Of a DNA stretch of 64,000 nt, positions 37,776-46,766 are shown piece after piece (position 1 is the stretch's first letter; each line of letters begins with the position of its first letter). Under the pieces are notes generated by a model. That model had not been told where the DNA came from. It worked only from the letters and a program-made list of their open reading frames with translations, and ran no database searches. Location: positions 434,001 through 498,000 of the forward strand of contig NZ_JADLRJ010000004.1 of NCBI RefSeq assembly GCF_015477355.1, read 5' to 3'. The position numbers were made by a program, and so were the translations under genes. The DNA is from Nocardia blacklockiae. Lineage in GTDB: Bacteria; Actinomycetota; Actinomycetes; Mycobacteriales; Mycobacteriaceae.

Positions 37776-38563
37776 CAGCAGGCCTCCTTCAGCAATGCGG
37801 AGATCCGCGAAACCTGTTGGGTGAAAGCGGGTTCGAAACGCATCTCGCGCTCCCGCGGGTAGGGCAGGCCGACGTCGACCACCTCGTGTATGCGGCCCGG
37901 CCGGGCCGACATCACCACCACGCGCGACCCGAGGAACACCGCCTCGGAGACGGAGTGGGTGATGAACACCGCGGTGAAGGCGGCGTCGCGGTACAACCGC
38001 AGCAGTTCCTCCTGCATGACCAGGCGAGTCATCTCGTCGAGCGCGCCGAACGGTTCGTCCAGCAGCATCAGCGCCGGTTCCAGCGCCAGCGCCCGGGCCA
38101 GCGACACCCGCATCCGCATGCCGCCGGACAGCTGATCGGGCAGCCGGTGGGCGAAGTCGGCCAGGCCGACCGCCGCGAGGGCTCGATCCGCCCGCGCCCG
38201 GCGCGTGGACCGGTCGACGCCCAGCAACTCGGCGGACAGCTCGACGTTGCGCCGCACCTTCCGCCACGGCAGCAGGGTCGCCTCCTGAAAGATGAAGCCG
38301 ATCGAATCCGCCTGTACCGCAACCGTTCCCGCACTGGGCCGGTCGAGCCCCGCGGCGAGCCGGAGCAGCGTCGACTTGCCGCATCCCGACGGCCCGACGA
38401 CGGTGACGAACTCCCCCGGCGCGATGTCGAGGTCGATGCCCGCCAGGGCCGTAACGCTGTCGCCGCCGCGACCCGGGAACTGTTTGCGCACCCCGGCGAA
38501 GGACACAGCGGCCGCCGAGACGGCAGGGGAATCGAGGTCCGGGAGGGAATCGTGCAGGAGCAT
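37775..38563 (-). CDS. ABC importer ATPase (SsuB/TauB-like)
   Basis: 262 residues. Walker A 'GPSGCGKST', Q-loop 'FQEATLLPW', signature 'LSGGMRMRV', Walker B 'LMLLDEPFGALDE' and switch His 'ITHSVSEAV' are all present. It powers the importer. It starts 104 bp after the amidohydrolase stop, in an AT-rich gap with an inverted repeat, so it may have its own promoter. Confidence 0.93.
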   Translation of the reverse strand: MLLHDSLPDLDSPAVSAAAVSFAGVRKQFPGRGGDSVTALAGIDLDIAPGEFVTVVGPSGCGKSTLLRLAAGLDRPSAGTVAVQADSIGFIFQEATLLPWRKVRRNVELSAELLGVDRSTRRARADRALAAVGLADFAHRLPDQLSGGMRMRVSLARALALEPALMLLDEPFGALDEMTRLVMQEELLRLYRDAAFTAVFITHSVSEAVFLGSRVVVMSARPGRIHEVVDVGLPYPREREMRFEPAFTQQVSRISALLKEAC

Positions 38564-38630
38564 CTCTCACCTACTTTCGAGACGACTTACGTGCAGTCGC
38601 CAGTTAATTTCAGTATTGATCCCGGCGATT

Positions 38631-38678
38631 ACATGCAATCGCGGGGTTATTTCGAGTCTGTAAATAGTCATTGCATGT
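38631..38678. promoter_or_regulatory. 9-bp inverted repeat between amidohydrolase and ABC genes
   Basis: Perfect arms ACATGCAAT (38631-38639) and ATTGCATGT (38670-38678) are 30 bp apart. The second arm lies in the last codons of the amidohydrolase gene. The spacer and the bases up to 38563 are AT-rich. It suits an operator for an internal promoter of the transporter genes. The regulator is not proven; the GntR protein is the candidate. Confidence 0.45.
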
Positions 38679-40008
38679 CCGACAGCATTTTCACGAGACC
38701 GAGCTCGTCGACGCGCGTACTGCGTCCGTCGCGGATCACGGCTTCTCCGTCGACCCACACCGTGTCCACCACCCGCGGTGAGGCGGCGGTCAGCAGGACC
38801 GCGCCCGGGTCGCGCACGGGCAGGCAGGCGAAATCCCGGTCGAAGCGGATCAGCGTGAGGTCGCCGCGGTCGCCGACGACCACGCCGCTCGGCGTCGGCG
38901 GGCGACCCAGCGCGCCGTCCGCGCCGCGGGTGGCCATCCGCAGCATGTCGTCGGCGCCGAGCACATCGGCGCGGGTCCGCGCGACGCGTTGCAGATAGGC
39001 GCCCATGCGCAGCGCGAGCAGCATGTCCTGGGTGTCGTTGCTGGCCGCGCCGTCGACCCCGAGCCCTACCGCCACCCCCGCCGCCAGCAACTGCGGCACC
39101 GGTGCGACGCCGCTGCCGAGCCGCATATTGCTCAGCGGGTTGTAGGACACCGCGACTCCGCGTTCGGCCAGCAGCCGCCGGGCGTCCGCGTCGGCCCGGC
39201 AGCAGTGCACGGCCAGTGTGCGGGGGCCGAGCAGACCGCCCGCGTCCAGATACTCGACCGCCGAGCAGCCGGCGTGCAGTCGGCACATCTCGTCGTCGGT
39301 GCCGGTCTCCGACAGATGAATCGACACGGTCTTGCCGGTCCGCCCCGCGTACTCCGCGACCGCCGCCATGCCTTCCGGCGTGAGGCAGCGCGGGTTCGGA
39401 ACAGCCAGGGCGGTTTCGATCCGCGACCCGGCCAGGCGCGCGTCGAGGTCGGTGACATGGTCGAACACCGACGCGAGCGGCTGCATCAGGCGCGGATCCA
39501 GTCCCCAGCGCCGGGTGGCGTCGGCCCGATCGGCCACGCCGCGACCGAAGATCACGCGAATGCCCAGTTCGGTCAGCGCTCGCAGGGCCGCCTCGTGCAC
39601 CGCCGCCGAGCGGTTCGGCCACATGTGTTCGACGACCGTCGTCACCCCGCCGCGCAGCAGCTCCAGACCACCGGCGAGCGCCGACAGGTAGGTCTGCTCG
39701 GCGGTCGCGGCCACGGTGTGCTCGCCCACGCGGCGCAGCCATTCCAGCAGCGGCAGTCCCTCACCCGCGCCGCGCAGCACCGCCTGCTGCAGGTGGGTGT
39801 GGGTGTTGACGAATCCGGGCAGCAGATGGCCGCCGTGGCCGTCGACGATCGGAAGTTCCGAGCCGGACCCGGCGCCGGGCCCGACGGCGGTGACGACACC
39901 GGACTCGACGACGACGTCCTGCCCGGACAACCAGCGGGGACCGGTCGCGGTCGCGGCGTAGACGGTGGCGCCGGAGATCACGACGGAGTGCGGACGGTTG
40001 CGCACCAT
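38668..40008 (-). CDS. Amidohydrolase, TrzA/AtzA/guanine-deaminase-like
   Basis: 446 residues. The metal site is visible: 'GFVNTHTHLQ' (HxH), 'SIHLSETGTDDE' (His plus catalytic Glu), 'AVHCCRAD' (His) and 'GVDGAASNDTQDM' (Asp). These fit zinc/iron aminohydrolases that deaminate or dechlorinate N-heterocycles (8-oxoguanine, melamine-type, S-adenosylhomocysteine). The exact substrate is unknown. It is the first gene of the operon with an ABC importer, a 2OG oxygenase and a GntR regulator, so it probably acts on the imported compound. Confidence 0.87.
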   Translation of the reverse strand: MVRNRPHSVVISGATVYAATATGPRWLSGQDVVVESGVVTAVGPGAGSGSELPIVDGHGGHLLPGFVNTHTHLQQAVLRGAGEGLPLLEWLRRVGEHTVAATAEQTYLSALAGGLELLRGGVTTVVEHMWPNRSAAVHEAALRALTELGIRVIFGRGVADRADATRRWGLDPRLMQPLASVFDHVTDLDARLAGSRIETALAVPNPRCLTPEGMAAVAEYAGRTGKTVSIHLSETGTDDEMCRLHAGCSAVEYLDAGGLLGPRTLAVHCCRADADARRLLAERGVAVSYNPLSNMRLGSGVAPVPQLLAAGVAVGLGVDGAASNDTQDMLLALRMGAYLQRVARTRADVLGADDMLRMATRGADGALGRPPTPSGVVVGDRGDLTLIRFDRDFACLPVRDPGAVLLTAASPRVVDTVWVDGEAVIRDGRSTRVDELGLVKMLSDMQ

Positions 40009-40135
40009 GCGGCATTCCTCTCGGAAATGCGGCTGGTTCGCCCGCCGGATTCAGCGATGCACGTCGTCCGTTGCAGCCATGAACGTCGTGCCGCAGAGCC
40101 TAGCGCCGCCGTATTTCACCGCGGTTAAACCTCGT

Positions 40136-41257
40136 TCAGGGCTTGAGGTTCGCGCCGGGCGCGAGAATTTCCACGCTCGCGACCCGGCCCGGTTCCAGGA
40201 ACGCCAGCAGTGCCGCTCCTTCGGCCTCGACCGCGGCTTGCTCGGCGGCCGACCAGGCGCGCTCGGGGGCGATGCGCAGCCGGGCCCGTTCGCGGTCGGT
40301 GAAGACCTTGTAGACCCCGGCGAGATAGCCGTCGACGAGGACCGGCGCGACCTGGGTCGCGGCGCGCTGCAGCGGCGGCGCGGCGCCGTCGGCGACCACC
40401 CGGGAGCGGTCCTGGTGGGACAGGTAGAGGTTGTCGTACCAGCCGAGGAAGCGGACCGGGGCGGGCAGGTCCGGGTCGGCGAGTTCGGCGTCGGCGGCGT
40501 CGTACAGGGTGCGGCCGCGCTCGTCGCGATAGCTGCGCACGCGGTCGCCCAGCCGGTCGACCGCCTCCTTGATGCCGAGCAGCCGCGACCAGGTCTGCAC
40601 GTCCATGGTGGACGCGGGCCCGAAGGCGCGCAGGTAGCGAATCACCAACTCTTCCAACGGATAATCGTCGACCAGCGGCGTGCCCAGCCACGGCTCGATC
40701 CGCGACCAGACGGGCCGGCTGTTGTTCTTCCACAGCCCGCGCGGCGGCGTCTGCAGGACGGGCAGCTGGTACAGCCAGGTCTGCACCACGGCCCCGGGGT
40801 CGCGATCGGGAAACTCCGCGGCCGCACGGACGCTCAGGTCCGCCGCCGACATCGGCTCGTCACCCAGCGCTTGCTCGCCGCTGCGGCGCACCGTCTCGGG
40901 ATCCAGGCCCACCATCGCGCCGTAGTTGAAACCCTTACGGAACGGCACCTTTTCGAGTTCCGGCTGGATGTGCGGGGCGATGCGCACCGCGTCGGCCGCG
41001 GTGACCAGGTGAATCGTCCCGCGCATCAAGGTGATTCGCACCAGCGAGCGGTCCCGCAGCCCCGCCGACACCGTCTCGGGATCGAAATCCCTTATCCGGC
41101 TCCACAATCCGACGAACGGCGGCGGCACATCCTGCGCCTGCAAACCCACCAGGTGCTCGCACATCCGCGCCACCGGCAGCTCCGAACGCTCCAGCAGATA
41201 CTGGCGCGCCAGCAGGGTCCGGTTCAATACCCGGTTCGAGACGACATCAACGGTCAC
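40136..41257 (-). CDS. AlkZ-like winged-helix protein (HTH_42, possible DNA glycosylase)
   Basis: 373 residues. 'LPVARMCEHLVGLQAQDVPPPFVGLWSRI' contains the QxQ motif ('QAQ', near residue 40) used by AlkZ/YcaQ glycosylases to unhook interstrand crosslinks or remove bulky adducts. Three winged-helix units follow, with 'FRKGFNYGAMVGLDPETV' and 'PVLVDGYLAGVYKVF' typical of the family. It is the second alkylation-repair type protein in the window, not linked to the first. Substrate unknown. Confidence 0.82.
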   Translation of the reverse strand: MTVDVVSNRVLNRTLLARQYLLERSELPVARMCEHLVGLQAQDVPPPFVGLWSRIRDFDPETVSAGLRDRSLVRITLMRGTIHLVTAADAVRIAPHIQPELEKVPFRKGFNYGAMVGLDPETVRRSGEQALGDEPMSAADLSVRAAAEFPDRDPGAVVQTWLYQLPVLQTPPRGLWKNNSRPVWSRIEPWLGTPLVDDYPLEELVIRYLRAFGPASTMDVQTWSRLLGIKEAVDRLGDRVRSYRDERGRTLYDAADAELADPDLPAPVRFLGWYDNLYLSHQDRSRVVADGAAPPLQRAATQVAPVLVDGYLAGVYKVFTDRERARLRIAPERAWSAAEQAAVEAEGAALLAFLEPGRVASVEILAPGANLKP

Positions 41258-41332
41258 AACGGCCTCTCACAACATGGAAGCCGAGACACTACTGCACCGC
41301 CCGCCATCCCGACACCATCCCGGGTGCATGCC

Positions 41333-42307
41333 TCAGCGCAGCGCGACCACCACTTTGCCGGTGGCCGTGCGGTTCTCGAGGGCCGCGACGGCGGCGGCTG
41401 CCTGCTCGAGGGGGTAGACGGTGGCCTGCGGGGGCGCGATCTTGCCCGCGGAGAGCAGCGGTTCCACCTCGGCCCACTGTTCCTGCAGGTAGCCGGGGTG
41501 GGTGCGGACCCACTCGCCCCAGCCCGCGCCGACCACCTCGACGTTCTTCAGCAGCAGCCGGTTCACCTTGACCGTCGGGATGTCGCCGCCGGTGAAGCCG
41601 ACGACCAGCACGCGGCCGCCCGGGGCCAGGGAGCGGATGCTGTCGGTGAAGCGGTCGCCGCCCACCGGGTCCAGCACGATGTCGATGCCGCGACCCTCGG
41701 TCAGCTCCTTCACCGCGTTCAGCCAGCCGTCGGTGAGTACCACGTCGGTGGCGCCGTTGGCGCGAGCCACCTCGGCCTTCTCCGCGGTGCTCACCACTGC
41801 GATCACCCGGCCCGCGCCGAGCGCCGCCGCCATGCGCAGCGTCGAGGTGCCGATGCCGCCGGCCGCGCCGTGCACCAGCACCGTCTCGCCCGGGGCCAGG
41901 CGGCCGCGGTTGCGCAGACAGAAGTGCACGGTCAGATCGTTGAACAGGATGCCGGCGCCGGCCTCCAGCGAGATGTTGTCGGGCAGCCTGAAGACCATCT
42001 GCGACGGCGTGACCGCCACTTCCGCGATCGCGTTGCCCAGCAGCGTCAGCGCCACCACTCGGTCGCCGGCGCGCACGTGCGAATCCGCGGGCGCGGTCCG
42101 GACGATCCCCGCGATCTCGCCGCCCACGACGAACGGCAACTCGGGCTTCATCTGGTAGAGGCCGCGGGTCATCAGCACGTCGGGGAACGCCACCCCGGCC
42201 GCGTGCACGTCGATGACCACTCCGCCCGGATACGCCGCCGGCTCCGGGATATCGACGACCTCGATGGATTCCGGTCCGTCGAGTTTGCTCACCTGCGCTG
42301 CACGCAT
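41333..42307 (-). CDS. NADPH:quinone oxidoreductase-like zinc-free dehydrogenase
   Basis: 324 residues, medium-chain dehydrogenase fold of the quinone-reductase type. 'GGEIAGIVRTAP' and the cofactor loop 'VLVHGAAGGIGTSTLRMAAALGA' (AAxGxxG) are present, while the structural and catalytic zinc cysteines of alcohol dehydrogenases are absent. It would reduce quinones or enones with NADPH. It is divergent from the type VII substrate pair, 120 bp away. Confidence 0.92.
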   Translation of the reverse strand: MRAAQVSKLDGPESIEVVDIPEPAAYPGGVVIDVHAAGVAFPDVLMTRGLYQMKPELPFVVGGEIAGIVRTAPADSHVRAGDRVVALTLLGNAIAEVAVTPSQMVFRLPDNISLEAGAGILFNDLTVHFCLRNRGRLAPGETVLVHGAAGGIGTSTLRMAAALGAGRVIAVVSTAEKAEVARANGATDVVLTDGWLNAVKELTEGRGIDIVLDPVGGDRFTDSIRSLAPGGRVLVVGFTGGDIPTVKVNRLLLKNVEVVGAGWGEWVRTHPGYLQEQWAEVEPLLSAGKIAPPQATVYPLEQAAAAVAALENRTATGKVVVALR

Positions 42308-42427
42308 GTATCGACCTCTCTGTCGCGGCTGCTCGCCACTAAGTTAACCGGTCTTCGCATGCGGCTGTCCACGGGACCGCATTTTGTTAAGCTCAAGGCC
42401 GCTGAGCTGAGCTGTCGAGGGGGACAC

Positions 42428-42748
42428 ATGGCAGGGCCGAACGATCCACCGGTCTCCGCGGTACGCGTGGATGTCGGTGCGCTGCAAACGTTCGCGAACG
42501 AGCTGCGCGGGGAGGCCGCGACCATCGGGGGGCTGCAATCCGGCCTCGCCGAGGCCGCGGGCGCGCTACCGGGCACCCAGTGGAGTGTGGCCTGCGGCCG
42601 GGCGAAGGACACGGTCGACAAGGCCCTGCACCGCATCGGCGACCGCCTGACCCGGGTCGCCGACGGCGTGCAGAACGCGGGCAAGGCCCTGGAACTCACC
42701 GATCAGGAATTCCGCGACAAGCTGACCACGATCGGACTGCACCCATGA
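42428..42748 (+). CDS. EspC-like type VII secretion substrate
   Basis: 106 residues from ATG 42428. It is a two-helix WXG100-like protein: 'VRVDVGALQTFANELRGEAATIGGL', a turn with 'GTQWSVACG' and a second helix 'DTVDKALHRIGDRLTRVADGVQNAGKALEL'. It resembles EspC/DUF2580 partners of ESX substrates. There is no Sec signal peptide. Its stop overlaps the start of the transglycosylase gene (ATGA), so the two proteins are probably made and exported as a pair. No ESX machinery gene is in the window. Confidence 0.78.
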   Translation: MAGPNDPPVSAVRVDVGALQTFANELRGEAATIGGLQSGLAEAAGALPGTQWSVACGRAKDTVDKALHRIGDRLTRVADGVQNAGKALELTDQEFRDKLTTIGLHP

Positions 42749-43920
42749 CCCTCTCGATCCCCGATGTCGAGAAGTGGCAGCCCGACCAGCTGACCACCGC
42801 GTCCACCGCGGTCGGCAAGCTGAGCACCGACCTGGACCAGGCCGTCCTCGGCGGCATCACCAAGACCCAGCAGCTCGGCAACGACAAGAAGTGGGACGGC
42901 GCGGCCGCGCAGGTCGCCGGCGACCGGATGAACACCGAGAAGCTGCGCGCCTCCGCGGTCAGCCAGGCGCTGCTCGAACTGCAGACGGCCCTGGGCCAGC
43001 AGGTGGAGAACCTGAACAACGCCAAGAAGGCCGTGCTGGACGCGCGGGACCGGGCGCTGCACCCCACCGACGAGACCCCGCCGCCCGACGGCTTCGAGGT
43101 GGCCGACGACGGCGTGGTCACCGCGAACGCCCGGAAGACGTACTGGGACAACCAATCCGGCCTGAAACCGGACGAGGTCCAGCAGAAGAAGATCGAGGAG
43201 GACCACAAGGCCGCGCTGCACCAGAGCGAGATCACCAACGCCCTGAAGCAGGCGGAGGTCGTCGCCGAGTCCGCGACCACGGCGGTGAACAACGCCGAGA
43301 CGAAGCTCGCCCAGGCCCACAACGGCCTCGGCGACCCGGTGACGGGCGCGGGCGGCGTGACCCCGGCCCCCGCTCCGACCGCCCCGGCCGCCACCACGCC
43401 GGTCGCGGGCGCCCCGATCGCGAATCCCGCGCCGCAACCGGTGGGAAACAGCCATCACGGCAGCGGCACCAGCTACCACGGCGGCGGCTCGTACAGCGGC
43501 ACGTCCTACACCGGCGGCCTGTCGTCCGGCTCGTCCGGCGGCCCGGTGGGTCCGATGCCCACCGGCACCCAGGCGGAGTGGATCGAGGAAGCCATCCGGG
43601 TGCTGCGCGAGCAGGGTTACGACATCAAGGATTCCGATGCGGCGATCATCGCGGCCATCATCGAGCACGAGTCCGGTGGCAATCCGCACGCGATCAACAA
43701 CTGGGACAGCAACGCCGCGGCGGGCCATCCGTCGAAGGGCCTCATGCAGACCATCGACAGCACCTTCAACAGCTACAAGGTCGCTGGTCACGAGGACATC
43801 TGGAACCCGGTGGACAACATCGTCGCCGCGTCCCGATACTCGATCGACCGGTACGGCTCGCTGGGCAATGTGCCCGGTATCGCGGCCATGCGCGGGGGCG
43901 GCGGATATGTCGGCTACTGA
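42745..43920 (+). CDS. WXG-type secreted protein with C-terminal lytic transglycosylase domain
   Basis: 391 residues. The N-terminal helical part (1-220) contains a WXG motif ('NDKKWDGAAAQV'). An Ala/Pro/Thr then Gly/Ser/His-rich linker (about 220-275) follows, and then an SLT-like domain. 'IIEHESGGNPHAINNWDSNA' holds the catalytic Glu (about 309), and 'KGLMQTIDSTF' and 'NIVAASRYSIDRYG' complete the lysozyme-like fold. It should cleave peptidoglycan after export by a type VII system together with the EspC-like partner. There is no Sec signal. The ribosome site lies inside the upstream gene. Confidence 0.85.
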   Translation: MTLSIPDVEKWQPDQLTTASTAVGKLSTDLDQAVLGGITKTQQLGNDKKWDGAAAQVAGDRMNTEKLRASAVSQALLELQTALGQQVENLNNAKKAVLDARDRALHPTDETPPPDGFEVADDGVVTANARKTYWDNQSGLKPDEVQQKKIEEDHKAALHQSEITNALKQAEVVAESATTAVNNAETKLAQAHNGLGDPVTGAGGVTPAPAPTAPAATTPVAGAPIANPAPQPVGNSHHGSGTSYHGGGSYSGTSYTGGLSSGSSGGPVGPMPTGTQAEWIEEAIRVLREQGYDIKDSDAAIIAAIIEHESGGNPHAINNWDSNAAAGHPSKGLMQTIDSTFNSYKVAGHEDIWNPVDNIVAASRYSIDRYGSLGNVPGIAAMRGGGGYVGY

Positions 43921-44070
43921 TCGGCATCCGCCCGGCACGCCCGCCGGACCGCACGTCGGCTACGTGTGAGTAGAACCATCTCGACGTAACGGTGTGACGT
44001 GCGCCCCGTAAAGTCATGCACAGAAAGCACGCACGAGAACGCGGCACACCGTGCAGCGCGAGGAGCACCA

Positions 44071-44844
44071 GTGTCACTCGATCAGCCACTCGCCCCGCTT
44101 CCCCAGGAGGGCTTGGGCTTCGCCTCGGCGTGGCCCGTCCGGGCTGGCGATGTGGATCCGTACAACCGGTTGCGGCTGGATGCCGTGGCCCGCTATCTAC
44201 AGGACATCGCCTGGGAAGATCTGCAGTCGAGCTGCTTCCACCGCACCGACCCGAGCTGGATCGTGCGCCGCACGGTCATCGATGTGGTGCGGCCGATCCT
44301 CTGGCCGGACCGGGTCGCGCTGCTGCGGTGGTGCTCGGCGATGTCGACCCGCTGGACGAATATGCGGGTGCGGATCACCAGCGACAACGGCGGTCTGATC
44401 GAGACCGAGGGCTTCTGGATCAATATCAACGAGTCGACCAACATGCCGACCCGGATCAGTGACCAGGGCCTGGCGCACCTGTCTCGGACCACCGACGAGC
44501 ACCGCCTGCGCTGGCGGCCCTGGCTGACCGACGCCACCCCGGCGGAATCGGACACCGATCTGCCGTTCCCGGTGCGCGCCACCGATATCGACCAGTTCAA
44601 CCACGTCAACAACGCCGTGTACTGGCAGGCGGTGGAGCACTTCCTGATCGATTACCCGAAGCTGGTGGCCGGGCCGCACCGCGCGGTCATCGAATACATG
44701 GCCCCGGTGCTGTCGCGCCAGCACATCAGCGTGCGCAGCCGCTACGAGCCCGGCGACCGCACCGGGCAGCCGGTGCTGCGCCTGTGGTTCGTGGTCGGCG
44801 GCACCACCACCACGGCCGTCCGCATCGGGCCGCTGACCGCCTGA
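44071..44844 (+). CDS. Acyl-ACP thioesterase (double hotdog)
   Basis: 257 residues. Two hotdog halves: 'AWPVRAGDVDPYNRLRLDAVARYLQDIAWED' and 'PVRATDIDQFNHVNNAVYWQAVEHFL', the latter with the Asn/His/Glu-type active-site stretch. It releases fatty acids from acyl-carrier protein or CoA and is similar to M. tuberculosis Rv2001. GTG 44071 follows AGGAG at 7 bases. A strong shared terminator lies just after it. Confidence 0.88.
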   Translation: MSLDQPLAPLPQEGLGFASAWPVRAGDVDPYNRLRLDAVARYLQDIAWEDLQSSCFHRTDPSWIVRRTVIDVVRPILWPDRVALLRWCSAMSTRWTNMRVRITSDNGGLIETEGFWININESTNMPTRISDQGLAHLSRTTDEHRLRWRPWLTDATPAESDTDLPFPVRATDIDQFNHVNNAVYWQAVEHFLIDYPKLVAGPHRAVIEYMAPVLSRQHISVRSRYEPGDRTGQPVLRLWFVVGGTTTTAVRIGPLTA

Positions 44845-44859
44845 GGCCTCCGGCACGAG

Positions 44860-44899
44860 AAAGCCTCGGCCGCGCGAGTTCCCGGGCGGCCGAGGCTTT
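44860..44899. terminator. Bidirectional terminator between thioesterase and fprB
   Basis: 14-bp perfect stem AAAGCCTCGGCCGC (44860-44873) / GCGGCCGAGGCTTT (44886-44899) with a 12-base loop, followed by T residues on the plus strand and A-rich before the stem. It lies between two convergent genes. Confidence 0.88.
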
Positions 44900-44906
44900 T
44901 TCGGGT

Positions 44907-46574
44907 CTACCCGCGCGCGGCCTTGAGCAGGTCCTCGCGGGTGGTGAACTTGATGCGCGGCCGGCCGCCGGACTTGCCGGCGGTCTTCTCCGCGGCGTCG
45001 ATGGCCTTCCAGCCCTCGCGGTCCACCAGGTCGGGCTGACGCTGGGTGAGCAGGGCCTTCAGCGCCGAGCGGTCGCCCTGCGGCGCGGTCAGCTTGCCCG
45101 AGGTGAAGTCGTCGATCAGGTGCTCGACGGTCTCCTGGGCGTCGACCCGGTTGGAGCCGATGACCCCGCGCGGCCCGCGCTTGATCCAGCCGGAGACGTA
45201 GACGCCGGGCACGTGCGCGCCGTCGGCGACAACCCGGCCGTGCTCGTTCGGCACGACGCCGGTGGCCTCGTCGAACGGCAGATCGGGCACCGGCTCGCCG
45301 CGGTAGCCGATGGACCGCAGCACCAGCGAGGCCGACACCGACTCGGTGCGGTCGGTGGCGCGCGCGGACACCCGGCCGTCCTCGGCGACCAGTTCGTTGT
45401 GCACGAAGTCGACGCCCTCGACGTGGTCGCCGCCCGTGACGGCGGTCGGCGAGGTGAGGTAGCGGAACACGATGCGCTTGTGCGCCGGGTTCGGCGTCTT
45501 CGCCGCGTACTCCTGCGCCAGTTCGTATTTCAGTTTCAGCGACGGCTCGACGTCGGGATCGTCGAGCAGCGCCCGGCTCGCCGGGTCCAGTTCCAGCTCG
45601 GCCGGATCGATGATCACATCGATCCCCTTCAGGTAACCCAGGGCCAGGAACTCCGGCGAGGTGTAGGCGGCCTGCAGCGGCCCGCGCCGGCCCAGCACCA
45701 CGACCTCGCGAATGTTGCTGCCGCGCAGGGCGTCCAGGGCGTGGTCGGCGATGTCGGTCTTGGCCAGCTCCTCCGGATCCAGGGTCAGCACGCGGGCCAC
45801 GTCCAGGGCGACGTTGCCGTTGCCGACGATGACCGCGCGCTCGCCCGACAGGTCGAAGGTGCGGTCCGCGTAGTCGGGATGGCCGTTGTACCAGGCCACG
45901 AACTCGGTGGCGGAGTGGCTGCCGGGCAGGTCCTCACCCGGCACGTTCAGCTGCCGGTCGCTGGAGGCGCCGACGGCGTAGATCACGGCGTGGTGGTGCG
46001 CCAGCAGCTCCTCGTGCGAAACATGCTTACCCACCTCGACATTCAGGTGGTACTGCAGCGTGTCGCGGCGGAAGGCGCTCTCGAACATGCCCGACACCGT
46101 CTTGGTGCCCGGGTGGTCCGGCGCCACGCCGGCGCGCACCAGGCCCCAGGGGGTGGGCAGCCGGTCGAACATCTCCACCTCGACGTCGGCGCGCCGCAGC
46201 AGCTCGTCGGCCGCGTAGCAGGCGGCCGGGCCGGCGCCGACGATCGCCACCCGCAGCGTGCCCAGCTCCTTGGGCGGGCGGGCCGGGGTCACCAGCGGAT
46301 CGAAATTCGACTCCAGTGGGTGCCGCTGGAAGTAGCTCGCGTTGATATCGCGGAAACGCGCCAGGGAAGCCGACAGATCGTCCTCGGAGAAGATGGCCTC
46401 CACCGGGCAGGCGTCCACGCACGCACCGCAGTCGATGCAGGTGTCCGGGTCGATGTAGAGCTGCTCGGTCGTCGCGAATTCGCGTTGCTCCGGAGTGGGA
46501 CGAATGCAATCGACCGGGCACTCGGGTACGCAGCTGGCGTCGTTGCAACAACGCTGCGTGATCACATAGGCCAT
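44907..46574 (-). CDS. fprB: Ferredoxin-ferredoxin:NADP+ reductase fusion
   Basis: 555 residues. The N-terminal ferredoxin has cysteine clusters 'CCNDASCVPECPVDC' and 'CIDCGACVDACPVEAIF'. The adrenodoxin-reductase-like domain follows with 'VAIVGAGPAACYAADEL' (FAD), 'VIVGNGNVALDVARVL' (NADP) and 'GWIKRGPRGVIGSNR'. This is the FprB layout (Rv0886 in M. tuberculosis). It transfers electrons between NADPH and ferredoxin-type partners such as P450s. ATG 46574 fits the ferredoxin start. Expressed alone, ending at the shared terminator. Confidence 0.94.
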   Translation of the reverse strand: MAYVITQRCCNDASCVPECPVDCIRPTPEQREFATTEQLYIDPDTCIDCGACVDACPVEAIFSEDDLSASLARFRDINASYFQRHPLESNFDPLVTPARPPKELGTLRVAIVGAGPAACYAADELLRRADVEVEMFDRLPTPWGLVRAGVAPDHPGTKTVSGMFESAFRRDTLQYHLNVEVGKHVSHEELLAHHHAVIYAVGASSDRQLNVPGEDLPGSHSATEFVAWYNGHPDYADRTFDLSGERAVIVGNGNVALDVARVLTLDPEELAKTDIADHALDALRGSNIREVVVLGRRGPLQAAYTSPEFLALGYLKGIDVIIDPAELELDPASRALLDDPDVEPSLKLKYELAQEYAAKTPNPAHKRIVFRYLTSPTAVTGGDHVEGVDFVHNELVAEDGRVSARATDRTESVSASLVLRSIGYRGEPVPDLPFDEATGVVPNEHGRVVADGAHVPGVYVSGWIKRGPRGVIGSNRVDAQETVEHLIDDFTSGKLTAPQGDRSALKALLTQRQPDLVDREGWKAIDAAEKTAGKSGGRPRIKFTTREDLLKAARG

Positions 46575-46636
46575 ATCTCGCAGATCCTCGAAACATCCAT
46601 GGTCAGTACTCCGCCCGGGGGTTGGACGGGGCATGC

Positions 46637-46671
46637 GTCACACGCGTGCGGCCGGGAGCCGCGTGTGTGAC
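46637..46671. promoter_or_regulatory. Inverted repeat in fprB/sixA divergent region
   Basis: GTCACAC (46637-46643) and GTGTGAC (46665-46671) are perfect 7-bp arms around GC-rich DNA, in the 192-bp gap between divergent genes. It could be an operator or a leader hairpin of fprB. Weak evidence. Confidence 0.3.
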
Positions 46672-46766
46672 ACCACCATCAGTGTGCCTCGAGAGTGAGC
46701 TGTATCTCCGCGCAGGAGGGTGTCGTGCGACACACCGGTACCCGGGTTGCGCCTTACGGTATGGCT

